Assembly (NCBI GenBank): GCA_021732525.1
Contig: JAKFUU010000006.1
Coordinates: forward strand, 62,001-126,000
Length of the DNA: 64,000 nucleotides
Direction of reading: 5' to 3'
Source of the DNA: Sphingomonadaceae bacterium
GTDB lineage: Bacteria; Pseudomonadota; Alphaproteobacteria; Sphingomonadales; Sphingomonadaceae
A program made the translations under genes and the position numbers. Shown one piece after another: positions 1 to 10,380 of this stretch. Below the pieces are notes generated by a model, which did no database searches, was not told the origin of the DNA, and worked only from the letters and a program-made list of their open reading frames with translations. Position 1 is the first letter of the stretch. Each line of letters begins with the position of its first letter.

Positions 1-194
1 AAACATCGTAATTTCTTATGGTTAACATATTATACCTATCGACTCCTGCATAAGCTTGGTTTAGATGATGTTAATAAGGTAACAAAAGTTACACGATCTA
101 TTGGCAAAGATATATGCCTAAAGGTTAAATTGGGGTCGCCAGAAATTTAGCTTTGCAGGTCAGCCGACAGGCTTGGCAGCAATAGGGGTGTAAC

Positions 195-749
195 ATGCGC
201 GGCATTACGTTATGCGCGCTGTTGGTGGTTGCTTGCGCTACGCAGGCGACCGCCAGCGGTGGCGGGCAGGGCAATAATCAAGGCAGCAGTTCGGCAGAAC
301 TGAAATTGGCTGTGGGCGGGAAAATTACGCCCCGATGTTCAATGTCGCTAAACGACAATCAGGTTGGTGTCATTCTTGACGACCGCGCCGGGAACGCATC
401 CGTGGGCTTTTCGGTGGATTGCAACCAGCGGCTGGCTTTATCGGTTTCTACACGCAATGGTGGATTGGCTTTGCTGGCAAGCCCAGGGTTCGTCGACAGC
501 CCCGGCTTTGCGTCTTTCCAGCCCTATAAGCTTGATTTTTCCATCGGAACATCTGGCGCCAATCCACTGTCTTTCAACAGTGAGGCGATCAAGTCAGTCC
601 CCGGCAGTGGCAGCTTCGGCGTGATCCCTTTTGCCGCGCAGGGCAATCTTGCTTTGTCATGGCAAACGAGCCTGCCGCTAATCGGCGGCAATTACAGCGA
701 TATTATCGAAATTCGGGTCTCCGGAGAAGGAGAATCGGGTAATCCGTGA
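195..749 (+). CDS. Putative Csu-type/spore-coat-U-like fimbrial subunit (secreted)
   Basis: ORF with N-terminal signal peptide, first gene of a fimbrial chaperone-usher cluster; Cys and beta-rich pattern compatible with the spore coat U family. Confidence 0.6.
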   Translation: MRGITLCALLVVACATQATASGGGQGNNQGSSSAELKLAVGGKITPRCSMSLNDNQVGVILDDRAGNASVGFSVDCNQRLALSVSTRNGGLALLASPGFVDSPGFASFQPYKLDFSIGTSGANPLSFNSEAIKSVPGSGSFGVIPFAAQGNLALSWQTSLPLIGGNYSDIIEIRVSGEGESGNP

Positions 750-830
750 TGGCAACATAACGGGGTGAAACGGCGTGTATGCGCCAAAGCGGCTCTTTTG
801 GGCCAATCAATAACACTAGAGGAGTATGTT

Positions 831-1388
831 ATGAAGAAAATCATGTTTGCTGTGCTTGCAGGCACAATGGCGACTTCGGCTTTTGCACAAGCTGGCCCAG
901 CCATCGATGAGTCGGTCGATTTCACCGGCCAGCGCGCTGTTGAATGCGAAATCAGCGGCTTCCAGGACACCATCCTTTTTGGTGCACTTGGCCGTCGTGG
1001 TCAGGCTACCCAGCAGTCCGATACCGGTATCGACGTGTTCTGCAACCAGCCTTCGACCGTTACCTTTGAATCGGAAAATGGTTATCTTGCTCTGCAGACG
1101 ATCAACAATGCCAATGATTCCGTCAACCCGGACGGTGGTAATTTCACATCGGGTGCGAACCCAGGCTTCTCGGCTGGTCTCGACTATGTCGCAACCATTC
1201 CTGCGTTTAACGTAACAAGCAACACCACGGCCATCAGCGCTGGTAGCCCGCTTACTTTTTCGCCAGTTCCTGCGCTGAACCTGAACAACATTCGCATCAA
1301 CTACGATACGATTGCTGAAAGCCAGCCACTTCTCGGTGGCTTTTACGAAGATACGCTCTCGATCACTCTGACTCCAAACGGCGTCTGA
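831..1388 (+). CDS. Spore coat protein U domain (Csu-type) pilus subunit
   Basis: ATG at 831 preceded by AGAGGAG; signal peptide MKKIMFAVLAGTMATSAFAQA; located upstream of chaperone and usher. Confidence 0.7.
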   Translation: MKKIMFAVLAGTMATSAFAQAGPAIDESVDFTGQRAVECEISGFQDTILFGALGRRGQATQQSDTGIDVFCNQPSTVTFESENGYLALQTINNANDSVNPDGGNFTSGANPGFSAGLDYVATIPAFNVTSNTTAISAGSPLTFSPVPALNLNNIRINYDTIAESQPLLGGFYEDTLSITLTPNGV

Positions 1389-1400
1389 TAATCGATCATC

Positions 1401-1442
1401 TGCGCCGGAATGCCACTACGGTTTTCCGGCGCAGCATTTTTT
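1401..1442 (+). terminator. Intrinsic terminator-like hairpin after the second pilus subunit gene
   Basis: TGCGCCGGAA(1401-1410) pairs with TTCCGGCGCA(1424-1433), followed by GCATTTTTTC. Confidence 0.7.
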
Positions 1443-1502
1443 CAGGGAATTATCAACCTGACCGCAGCAATCGCGGCAGGTAAATTGTGAGTCGGGGGAC
1501 GC

Positions 1503-2333
1503 GTGCAAATGCGCATAGTATCGAGTATTCCTGCTGGTGCATTGGGTGCGATGGCGCTTTTTGTCGGCCCTGCCAATGCGCAATCGATCGGCGTCGAACC
1601 GCTGTTTCTTGAAGTCGCGCCAACCGAAAGCTCCGCTTTGCGCGTTCGCAATTCGTCCGCCAATACAGTGACGGTGGAGATCGAAGTTGCCGAACGGATG
1701 GTCGATGAGAATGGTGTCCAGACGCGTAAGCCTGCTGACGACGATTTTCTGCTGTTCCCACCGCAGGCCATTGTTGCACCGTCGAGCCTTCAAGTCTTCC
1801 GGATGCAGCCGATTGGCGCAGACCCTACACAATCCAAATCCTATTTCGTCACCGTTCGCCAGGTTCCGGTGAAGCTTCCCGATGTAGAAGGCGGCGGCGC
1901 CCGGCTTCGCGTGGTCTTTGCATTTGATTCAGCGGTGCATGTCGTACCAAAAGGGGCGAAGCCCGAACCTGTTTTGGTTTCCGCAGCGCCATCTCGCATG
2001 GAAATCGAAATTCCCACCGAAGAATTTAAAACCGAGGAAAATGGTTCGCAAACGCGCATCATGAAGAAGGTCGAAGTACCTGCAGCAGAATTCACAATGC
2101 GAAACGACGGCAACAAATATTATTACCTGCAATATTTGCAGTTCAGCGGAAGCTTTACCGACGAACAAAAAGGGCAAGTCAAACTGCCCGATTGGACGCA
2201 GGACGATATATTGAAGGCGATCCGGGTCAGCCTGGTCACGCCCGGCTCAACCCGCAAATTCAAGCTTCCGCTTGCCGAAGGGGATATGCCGACTGCGATA
2301 ACCGCCACAGCAAAGCTGGTCAGCGAACGCTAG
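1503..2333 (+). CDS. Periplasmic fimbrial chaperone (PapD-like)
   Basis: Signal peptide, SIGVEPLFLEVAP...LRVRNSSANTVTVEIEV and LQVFRMQPIG motifs typical of pilus chaperones; upstream of usher. Confidence 0.85.
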   Translation: MQMRIVSSIPAGALGAMALFVGPANAQSIGVEPLFLEVAPTESSALRVRNSSANTVTVEIEVAERMVDENGVQTRKPADDDFLLFPPQAIVAPSSLQVFRMQPIGADPTQSKSYFVTVRQVPVKLPDVEGGGARLRVVFAFDSAVHVVPKGAKPEPVLVSAAPSRMEIEIPTEEFKTEENGSQTRIMKKVEVPAAEFTMRNDGNKYYYLQYLQFSGSFTDEQKGQVKLPDWTQDDILKAIRVSLVTPGSTRKFKLPLAEGDMPTAITATAKLVSER

Positions 2334-2337
2334 GCTG

Positions 2338-4953
2338 ATGCCGATATTGTTTGAACAATTGGGACTGCTCGGCTGGGCCAGTTTGTGCGCGATGCCAAAC
2401 GGCGAAATTCCGCCTGCGCTCTCGGTCTGCTCGCGCCAAACGAGCGCGTTACTTTCCGTCAATCACAATGCACTGGCGACTGCGACACTCAATTCGGACA
2501 ATTCAACCGATCTGCCGTATTCAAAGGCGCAAGTGTCGCTTGTCGCTGCACAGCAATCGGTCAGTGATGCACAATTTGCGTCCGCACCACAAATCAACCT
2601 GCCTGTTTTAATCGATGACCGTAATCTCGGTGACGTCGGTGTCCGGCTGGTCGGTGAAGAAGCGAGTATTGATGCCGAACGGCTGATTGCAGTTCTGGCT
2701 CCGGAACTCACAGCCGATGTTATTGATGGCCTGCGCGCCAAGGCTGCCAATGGCAGGATAGATCCAAGAAGCGCCAGCTCACCGCAGCTGACAATCAAGT
2801 TCAATCAGCAATTGCTCCAGATAGAAGTATCGACGCCAGGCAGCGCACGGCAGCTGCGCGAAATCCGTTATGGTTACGACACGACAGCTCTCGATAACAC
2901 CAAAGTCAGCGCTCCGTCCCGCTTCTCTGCCTTTGTATCGCCGACCTTCGCTGGCAGCTATGTTTGGGAAGACAGCATAGCTCGACCCACTGGCTTTGAG
3001 ACTTTCGGCGGATCGTTGCTGGCCGGGGGGCGTGTTGGTGGTGAACGCGGGATTGCCATTCAATCCCGACACAGCTTTGCTTTTCGTAACGGTCCGGGGT
3101 TCACTCGCGACGAAACCTTCCTCATCTACGATGATCTTAAACGGTTAATTCGCCTCACCGCCGGTGACATCGTGCCGCGTGGGACCGGGTTCCAATCGGT
3201 ACCGATCATGGCCGGACTTACCGTCGAACGCTTTTTCGGGCTGGAACCAGACCGGCTGTTCCGCCCTGTAGGCAACAGCACCTTTCAGCTTGAACGACCA
3301 TCGACCGTCGAAATCCGGATCAATGGCGTGACGCAGCGCGACATTTTTCTGCAGCCGGGCCGGTACAATTTGCGCGACTTGCCATTGGTGCAAGGTTCTA
3401 ACCTGGTCGACTTGGTTATTCGCGACGATACCGGGCAGGAACGGATTATATCCGAACAGAATTTCTTCGATTTCGACTTGCTGGCACCCGGCATCATCGA
3501 CTTTTCCGCATCGGTCGGCGTACGCTCGAGCTTTGGCACACGAGCGCCGAATTATTCGTCCGATCCGATCCTAACCGCTTTTGCACGACGCGGACTGTCA
3601 CAGTCGGTGACTGCCGGTTTCGACGTCCAAGCTAGCGAGGATGGCGCAAACGGAGGGTTGGCTGCTTTATGGTCTTCCCCAATTGGCGTTTTCCAGCTGG
3701 ATGCGGCGGCAAGCCAGTACAAACGCTATGGTTCCGGCATTGCATCAGCGTTGAATTACAAGCTTGCGGGAACATTGGGTTCGACTGGTGCGCGCTACTC
3801 GGTCGATTTACGCGGCGAATATCGATCAGCGAATTTTGCCACCGCAAATGACGAAGCACCACTGTTGGGACCTGTGCTCAACCAGCCAACTTCCATTTTT
3901 CTGAATGCCAGGGCGCAGGCATTTTTTGGGAAGTTTTCCATGAATGGCTCTGCCAGCTATTCAAAGGGCCGCGGGCTTCGCGAAGATACCAAATCGGCAT
4001 TGTTCGGCGCAAATTACAGTATTTCGCCGCGCCTGACGGTTGGCGGATTTGCACGCCATATCGACGATGGCTTGCGCAAGGATACCGGTTTTGTGTTTCA
4101 GGTGTTTTGGCGTCCGGGGCGCGACCGCGATGTTCGTGCCCGTTATGATACATCGACGCGAGAGGCGCAGCTGACCTACCGCAAGACAGCGCCCCGCACC
4201 GTAGGCGGTCTGTCTTACTCGATCGATGCAATCCGTAATGACGATATTGATCTCTTGGCGCTTAGCGGCGATGCGTTTTACACCGGTAACAGGTTCGAAG
4301 CCAATGTACGGCATGAGCTCAACTCGGACGCATCCTTTTCCTCGGCTGATCGTAGGCAAATCACGCGGGCCAATGTCGGCACCAGCATCGTCTTTGCCGA
4401 CGGCGACCTTGCCATCGGCCGCCCCGTCCGCGAAGCATTTGCCATTATCAAGGCGCACCCGACGCTCAAGGGTAAAACTATCAAGGTCGATCCCACGGAA
4501 CGTGGTTACGTTGCCAAAAGCGACGGTTTGGGCCCAGCGGTGAATGTGGATATTTCGTCCTATGCGCGCCGGTCTATCAACTTTTCAGTCGACGACCTCA
4601 CCCCGGGATATGATTTGGGCACAGGCGAATTTACCATTCGACCGCCTTATTTCGGTGGTTACAGCTTTGTCGTAGGGTCCGATACGTCCTATTCCATACT
4701 CGGCAGGCTGAATGACCGTGAAGGAAAACCGATTGCATTTGCTTCGGGTAAATTCACGCCGGTAGGCCAGATCGACGACACGCCGTTGCTAACCTTTACG
4801 AACCGGACCGGGCGTTTGGCGGCAACGTCGCTAAGACCCGGAAAATATATTTTGACAATCGATGGTGTGCCATCATTCTCAAAGGAAGTCACGATTATAG
4901 AAGGTAAGCAAACTCTGATAGATATCGGAATTATTGAGGTAGATGCGCCATGA
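2338..4953 (+). CDS. Fimbrial outer-membrane usher protein
   Basis: 871 aa; usher motifs such as GFQSVPIMAGLTVERFFGLEPDRLFRP, STVEIRINGVTQRDIFLQPGRYNLRDLPLVQGSNLVDLVIRDDTGQER. Confidence 0.92.
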   Translation: MPILFEQLGLLGWASLCAMPNGEIPPALSVCSRQTSALLSVNHNALATATLNSDNSTDLPYSKAQVSLVAAQQSVSDAQFASAPQINLPVLIDDRNLGDVGVRLVGEEASIDAERLIAVLAPELTADVIDGLRAKAANGRIDPRSASSPQLTIKFNQQLLQIEVSTPGSARQLREIRYGYDTTALDNTKVSAPSRFSAFVSPTFAGSYVWEDSIARPTGFETFGGSLLAGGRVGGERGIAIQSRHSFAFRNGPGFTRDETFLIYDDLKRLIRLTAGDIVPRGTGFQSVPIMAGLTVERFFGLEPDRLFRPVGNSTFQLERPSTVEIRINGVTQRDIFLQPGRYNLRDLPLVQGSNLVDLVIRDDTGQERIISEQNFFDFDLLAPGIIDFSASVGVRSSFGTRAPNYSSDPILTAFARRGLSQSVTAGFDVQASEDGANGGLAALWSSPIGVFQLDAAASQYKRYGSGIASALNYKLAGTLGSTGARYSVDLRGEYRSANFATANDEAPLLGPVLNQPTSIFLNARAQAFFGKFSMNGSASYSKGRGLREDTKSALFGANYSISPRLTVGGFARHIDDGLRKDTGFVFQVFWRPGRDRDVRARYDTSTREAQLTYRKTAPRTVGGLSYSIDAIRNDDIDLLALSGDAFYTGNRFEANVRHELNSDASFSSADRRQITRANVGTSIVFADGDLAIGRPVREAFAIIKAHPTLKGKTIKVDPTERGYVAKSDGLGPAVNVDISSYARRSINFSVDDLTPGYDLGTGEFTIRPPYFGGYSFVVGSDTSYSILGRLNDREGKPIAFASGKFTPVGQIDDTPLLTFTNRTGRLAATSLRPGKYILTIDGVPSFSKEVTIIEGKQTLIDIGIIEVDAP

Positions 4954-5852
4954 CGAAGCTTCGAATTATACTGGCCTTAGCATGTGTGGCGGTTGCCAGC
5001 CCTGCCGTCGCGTGTGATCCTGTGGTAGTCGTTCCAGCCGAAACTAGGATCGACAATTATAACTCGCTGACCGGCGGCTTTTACACGGAGCCTTTGGAAA
5101 TCGAGGTAACCAATAATAATGAGCCAAGCGAAGGTAGCGCCTGTGTTGGCCGCATCCAGTTTTCGAATAACGGATCCAATACGCAGCTGACCGGCCCCAC
5201 TGGCGATCGTTTGAATTTTCTCATTGTCGATGCAGATAATGTTTCGAACGTCTTATTTAATCCCTTGAATCCCGTGCAATCTGGAATTTCTATAAATATC
5301 CCGCCTGGTAAGAGCCGTAGCGTTAAAGCAAAGCTGTATGTGATTGGCGGGCAGTCGGCGGCATCGGGTTCGTATACCAACAGCATTACCGCCCAGTTCG
5401 TCGGACGGCCAAATGGTCCGCCGGGCGAATCATCGCCACCCGTTTCCGTCGCGCTGGCCGCGTCGGTTCTGGCAGTTTTACAGGCAAACTTCGTAGGTAC
5501 CGATACTTTGTCAGGCAATGGCCGGAATGGCGGGATAAATTTGGGCGAGATATTGCCGGGAATGCGGCGCGATCTTGGTATGCAGCTTCGTTCGAACGCT
5601 CCGGTCGATGTAACCGTCAGCTCGGCGTATAACGGACGGCTTAAACGCAGCGAAACCGACCAAGGCATTGGCTATCTGGTACTTTTAAACGGCAACAGCC
5701 TTGATCTAGCGACCGCTGGTGATCTTGAACTGCCCACGGCAATCACGCCGGGTGGCCGCACGAATCCGTTGAGCATCCAAATCAGCAATTTCGTTAACGC
5801 ACCTGCTGGCGACTATGGCGATGTCATAACCTTTCGCATCACGGCGCGTTGA
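4950..5852 (+). CDS. Csu-type fimbrial subunit, two-domain (possible tip adhesin)
   Basis: ATGA overlap with usher stop; signal peptide; spore coat U-like C-terminal domain (GDYGDVITFRITAR). Confidence 0.7.
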   Translation: MTKLRIILALACVAVASPAVACDPVVVVPAETRIDNYNSLTGGFYTEPLEIEVTNNNEPSEGSACVGRIQFSNNGSNTQLTGPTGDRLNFLIVDADNVSNVLFNPLNPVQSGISINIPPGKSRSVKAKLYVIGGQSAASGSYTNSITAQFVGRPNGPPGESSPPVSVALAASVLAVLQANFVGTDTLSGNGRNGGINLGEILPGMRRDLGMQLRSNAPVDVTVSSAYNGRLKRSETDQGIGYLVLLNGNSLDLATAGDLELPTAITPGGRTNPLSIQISNFVNAPAGDYGDVITFRITAR

Positions 5853-5861
5853 CGGGGCAGT

Positions 5862-6290
5862 TTAAAGGCCTGTCGGCGTCACCTGCACTGCCAGGGTCTG
5901 GGCAAACATTACTGCGTCTTCATCACTGTTGGCTTCCAGAAAAAGGTCCGCAGCAGAATTGACCGGACGACCGTTGTTTTGAAGTAAAGTCGATCCCGCA
6001 CCAACCCTTGCAACATCATTGCGAAAACGCGCGCTGGCCGAGCCGTTCAAGGCGGCATGCGAAATGCTCATTTCATAGCCGGTGTTACAAAACTGATTGA
6101 TTGTAGCGATACGGAATTGCCCCGCTGATAGTCTTACGAAGCTGTTCGATACGGAAAATTCGCATTCGACAGGTACATATGCCCCGATACTAATTTTATA
6201 CTCTTCAGCGTGAGCCGCTGGCACCGCCGCACCGCTGAGGATCAAAGCGAAAGTTCCAAGAATTTTAGTTTTGAATTTCTTCATGAGCAT
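5862..6290 (-). CDS. Small spore-coat-U-like secreted protein, convergent to the fimbrial operon
   Basis: Signal peptide KKFKTKILGTFALILSGAAVPAAHA; ends TLAVQVTPTGL, as in fimbrial subunits. Confidence 0.5.
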   Translation of the reverse strand: MLMKKFKTKILGTFALILSGAAVPAAHAEEYKISIGAYVPVECEFSVSNSFVRLSAGQFRIATINQFCNTGYEMSISHAALNGSASARFRNDVARVGAGSTLLQNNGRPVNSAADLFLEANSDEDAVMFAQTLAVQVTPTGL

Positions 6291-6723
6291 TCTCCTTGCC
6301 CACGATGATTAAAGCAAGAGTAAGAAGGCTCCGTGTTTGATTATGGTAAACGCGCCTTTAAGCTTCTTTGGCGTTTGCTTGAGCTTACAGTTATCTTTGA
6401 CAAGATGAGTCTCTGCCTTGGTTGATTGTGTTTGGCGCTCGGTCACGCTGGGCAATATGAAGCGGTTGCAGTGACGTATCAAAATCCGATTGTCGCTAGA
6501 TTCTGATGCAATGACACTCGAGCCACTTAGTTGAAATAGTCCGGGGGCAAGTCGTCGGGGCAACGCGAAAATCAAATGTGAATTCACTAATTATATCAAA
6601 AAGATAATAAAATTATTGGATGCCTCTTCCGGCACCATTTTCCTGCCTTTGATGCCGGTGAAAAGACAATCGTAATTAAGCTTATAGGATGACGGCTTGC
6701 GTCTTGTCATACACAAGGGTCAT

Positions 6724-6741
6724 ATTTTGCAATCGATTGTT
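6724..6741. promoter_or_regulatory. Putative LacI-family operator, copy 1 (ATTTTGCAATCGATTGTT)
   Basis: Central palindrome CAATCGATTG with CG centre; identical 18-mer upstream of the GH68 gene; LacI-family gene in the same cluster. Confidence 0.65.
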
Positions 6742-6819
6742 GCAATCGGTAACAAAAGCCGCGATGATGCCTTTTAGAGAGACGGATTCTGCAGGGATAG
6801 AGGACCGCGGGGAGAGATT

Positions 6820-8238
6820 ATGAGCGCCACCACCGGAAATAAGGTCGCCGGAAATACCGCCGCCGCAAGCCATTCGGCGCAAGGCAAACCGCATTTGTCG
6901 TTATCGCGTATCATTCAGATGAATTTGGGCTTTCTGGGTCTGCAATTTAGCTTCGGGTTGCAACAAGGCAATATGGGGCCGATCTATTCCTACCTTGGCG
7001 CAAAGGAAGCCGAGTTGCCTTTGCTGCTGCTGGCGGGGCCGCTGACCGGATTGATTGTGCAGCCAATCGTTGGCGCGATGAGCGACCGCACCGCGTCCAA
7101 ATGGGGGCGGCGCACGCCTTATTTTGTCGCTGGAGCGATTTTATGCGCGCTGGGTTTGCTATTCATGCCTTTTTCACAATCGCTGGTGATGGCGGTTTCG
7201 CTGCTGTGGTTGATCGATATTGGCAATAATACGACGATGGAGCCTTACCGCGCCTTTGTGTCCGACCGGCTGAATGCGGACCAGCATCAGGCCGGTTACC
7301 TGACGCAAAGCGCCTTTACCGGCCTTGCGCAGATGCTTGCTTTTTTAACGCCTTCGCTGTTGGTGTGGTTTGGCATGAATCAGGATTGGGTGGATGCCAA
7401 CAACATCCCCTATACCGTTCGGATCGTGTTTATTTTCGGCGCGGTGCTGTCGCTTTCGACAATATTATATTCAATTTTGCGCGTTCCCGAGCTGCCGATC
7501 ACGCCGGCGCAGCGCGCCCATATTGCGGCGCAGCCAAAGGGGGTTGCAGCGGTGTTTCGGGAAATCGGCAGCGCGATAATCGAAATGCCGGCCGCGATGC
7601 GGCGGCTGGGCTGGATGAGCTTGTTTCAATGGTATGGCATGGCGGCTTATTGGAGCTATGTGATCTATTCGATTGGCCGTTCGGTTTACGGCACCGGCGA
7701 TGCCGGATCATCGGAATTTCGCACGGCTGTATTGACCAATGGTGAAATGGCGGCATTTTACAATGCGGTGGCCTTTGTTTCGGCGCTGGCCATGATGCCA
7801 TTGTCCAAACGATATGGCGCAGGGGTGATGCATGCCATTTGTTTGACATGCGGCGGCCTGGCGATGATCGCGCTGCCGCATATTGCGGATAAGTGGATGC
7901 TATTCATTCCGGCGGTGGGCGTGGGCCTTGCCTGGGGCAGTATCATGGGCAATCCTTACATTATTCTAGCCGGCGCGATCCCGCCCGAACGTACCGGGGT
8001 TTATATGGGGATTTTCAACATGATGATCGTGATTCCGATGATCCTGTTCGCCTTTACCTTGCCCGTGATTTACGGCGGGGATGCGCCCGCGACCTTCTTT
8101 GGCCTGTTTGCGCTGCCGAGCGTCAATCTGCTGGGCGGGGATCCGCGCAATGTGCTGACCATGGCGGGTATATTGCTGATTTTGGCGGCAATATCGGTTC
8201 TGCAGGTGAAGGAAGGTTGGCGTAAATCGCAAGGATAA
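6820..8238 (+). CDS. MFS (GPH/SUT-like) sugar transporter, probably sucrose
   Basis: 472 aa, ~12 [52 protein letters not shown] motif of SUT/GPH transporters; operon with GH68. Confidence 0.85.
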   Translation: MSATTGNKVAGNTAAASHSAQGKPHLSLSRIIQMNLGFLGLQFSFGLQQGNMGPIYSYLGAKEAELPLLLLAGPLTGLIVQPIVGAMSDRTASKWGRRTPYFVAGAILCALGLLFMPFSQSLVMAVSLLWLIDIGNNTTMEPYRAFVSDRLNADQHQAGYLTQSAFTGLAQMLAFLTPSLLVWFGMNQDWVDANNIPYTVRIVFIFGAVLSLSTILYSILRVPELPITPAQRAHIAAQPKGVAAVFREIGSAIIEMPAAMRRLGWMSLFQWYGMAAYWSYVIYSIGRSVYGTGDAGSSEFRTAVLTNGEMAAFYNAVAFVSALAMMPLSKRYGAGVMHAICLTCGGLAMIALPHIADKWMLFIPAVGVGLAWGSIMGNPYIILAGAIPPERTGVYMGIFNMMIVIPMILFAFTLPVIYGGDAPATFFGLFALPSVNLLGGDPRNVLTMAGILLILAAISVLQVKEGWRKSQG

Positions 8239-8251
8239 TTCTCCGCTGGAC

Positions 8252-8269
8252 ATTTTGCAATCGATTGTT
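8252..8269. promoter_or_regulatory. Putative LacI-family operator, copy 2 (ATTTTGCAATCGATTGTT)
   Basis: Exact 18-nt match to 6724-6741, in the short intergenic gap before the GH68 gene. Confidence 0.65.
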
Positions 8270-8326
8270 AAATTGCCGACCGAATGTCGATAACGGATCA
8301 CTGGCTGGGGCAGAGGGGTAGGGCAA

Positions 8327-9487
8327 TTGAACATCGCGACATCGGTTTCAACGCCAACTTTTTGGCTGCCCAGCGATGTTGAGGCGATTGCCGATAATCC
8401 GCTCCCTGAAATTCCGGTGTTGCGGGGCAGGCCCGCTTTCCCGCAATTTGCCGGGCTGGACCTGTGGGATATGTGGCCGGTGCAATTGCGCGGCGGCGAA
8501 ACAGCGGATTTTGACGGCTGGATCTTGTGGATGATCTTGTCGGCACCGTCTTTGCCCGATCCTATAGATCGGCATGGTGTCGCGCGGATTAGGCTGGTGA
8601 TGCAGCGCGGCGATGAATGGCGCGATTGCGGCAATCTATTCCCCGATGGTTTTTGCCCCGGAAAACGCGAATGGGCGGGATCGGCGATGTATGATCCGAG
8701 GGCAGGGCAGGTGACGGTCTTTTGGACCGCAGCCGGGCGGCGCGGCGATGATCATATCAGCTTTGAACAGCGGATGTTTCAAAGCAGCGGCCGGGTTCAA
8801 TTTGGTGATGATCATATTTCTATCACCGGCTGGTCGGCGCCGGTGGAATCCTTCACCAGCGATGATGATTATTATGTCGTTGCCAATCAGCAAGCGGGTG
8901 CGCCCGGCCAGATTAAGGGATTTCGCGATCCCGCTTATTTTCAGGATCCCGCCGATGGACGAAGTTACCTGCTGTTCACCGGTTCGTTGAAAAAGACCGA
9001 GCATAGCCATAATGCGGTGATTGGTATTGCCCGCTCGCCCGGCGGTTTGGATGAAGAATGGATGTTGTTACCGCCAATTATTTCCGCCGTAGGTTTGAAT
9101 AATGAATTGGAAAGGCCTCACGCTTTATATCATAATGATTCATATTATGTGTTCTGGTCCACCCAGACATTTGTCTTTTCCTCTAGGGGACCCAACGGGC
9201 CGAATGGTCTTTATGGCATGGTTGCGCCGTCCATTTTAGGCCCTTATCGCCCGTTGAACGGTACGGGCTTGGTGGCGGCCAATCCGGCGGCGGAGCCCTA
9301 TCAATGCTATAGCTGGTTAGTCATGGCCGATTTAACCGTTGCAAGCTTCGTCGATTATTGGGGGATGAAGGGCGGTAGGCTAGATCAACATCCGCAGCGG
9401 GTGCGCAGCCATTTTGGCGGTGTTCCCGCGCCGCTGTTTCAAATAAAGCTGGATGGTGACAGAACCGAGATGCTGGGCGGATTGTGA
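8327..9487 (+). CDS. Glycoside hydrolase family 68 (levansucrase/invertase type), apparently cytosolic
   Basis: LWDMWPVQL, RDPAYFQDPADGRSYLLFTGS (RDP motif), ELERPHALYHNDSYYVFWSTQ (E-R-P motif); TTG start; no signal peptide. Confidence 0.85.
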   Translation: MNIATSVSTPTFWLPSDVEAIADNPLPEIPVLRGRPAFPQFAGLDLWDMWPVQLRGGETADFDGWILWMILSAPSLPDPIDRHGVARIRLVMQRGDEWRDCGNLFPDGFCPGKREWAGSAMYDPRAGQVTVFWTAAGRRGDDHISFEQRMFQSSGRVQFGDDHISITGWSAPVESFTSDDDYYVVANQQAGAPGQIKGFRDPAYFQDPADGRSYLLFTGSLKKTEHSHNAVIGIARSPGGLDEEWMLLPPIISAVGLNNELERPHALYHNDSYYVFWSTQTFVFSSRGPNGPNGLYGMVAPSILGPYRPLNGTGLVAANPAAEPYQCYSWLVMADLTVASFVDYWGMKGGRLDQHPQRVRSHFGGVPAPLFQIKLDGDRTEMLGGL

Positions 9488-10380
9488 CGATGCAGAAACT
9501 TTACGGTCTGGTTGAGGCGGGCGGGACCAAGTTTAACTTGGGAGTTGCGCGGTCGAAGGATGAGGTGATGGATGTCACCCGGATACCCACGACAACGCCG
9601 CCCGAAACGATTGCCGCAATGATCGATTGGTTTGGAATGAGATCGGCGGAATTTGGAGCCTTCACTGCCATCGGCGTGGCCAGCTTTGGCCCGCTTCAGC
9701 TGGATCGGACGGCATCCGATTGGGGGTATATTACCAACACGCCCAAGCCGGGTTGGGCCAACACCGATCTTGCGGGGCCTCTGATCCGCGCTTTTGGCTG
9801 CGACGTTGCGGTTGACACCGACGTGAACGGGGCCGCTTTGGCTGAATATCATTGGGGGGCGGGTGCGGGCGGGCGCAATGTGGTTTATTTGACCGTCGGC
9901 ACCGGGATCGGCGGCGGCGCAATTGTGAACGGAGAAATCCTGCATGGCCGCAGCCACCCCGAAATGGGGCATATGTTTGTTGCGCCGCACCCGCAGGATA
10001 CTGATTTTAGCGGCATCTGCCCGGCGCATGGCACATGTCTGGAAGGGTTGGCAAGCGGCCCGGCGATCATCAAGCGTTGGGGCATGTCGCTGTCCGAATC
10101 GCCGCCGGATCATGGCGGCAGGCAGATTATCGCTTATTATCTGGCGCAGGCGGTTTGCAACCTGCAATCGATTTTGGAACCCGACCGAATCATTATGGGC
10201 GGCGGTGTTATGGAGAGCGACGGCCTGATCGAAATATTGCGGGAGCAAGCGGTGAAAATGGGCGGCGGCTATTTTGTGTCCGACGCAGCCGCGATCATCC
10301 AGCCGCCGATGCTGGAGTCCAAAGCCGGGTTGCTGGGCGCATTGGCGCTGGCCGAGCGGTTAACTCGAAGCGCGAATTAA
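9484..10380 (+). CDS. ROK-family fructokinase
   Basis: GGTKFNLGVA, VDTDVNGAALAE, TVGTGIGGGAIVNG, HPEMGH and CPAHGTCLEGLASGPAI (ROK zinc motif); overlaps GH68 stop. Confidence 0.9.
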   Translation: MTMQKLYGLVEAGGTKFNLGVARSKDEVMDVTRIPTTTPPETIAAMIDWFGMRSAEFGAFTAIGVASFGPLQLDRTASDWGYITNTPKPGWANTDLAGPLIRAFGCDVAVDTDVNGAALAEYHWGAGAGGRNVVYLTVGTGIGGGAIVNGEILHGRSHPEMGHMFVAPHPQDTDFSGICPAHGTCLEGLASGPAIIKRWGMSLSESPPDHGGRQIIAYYLAQAVCNLQSILEPDRIIMGGGVMESDGLIEILREQAVKMGGGYFVSDAAAIIQPPMLESKAGLLGALALAERLTRSAN

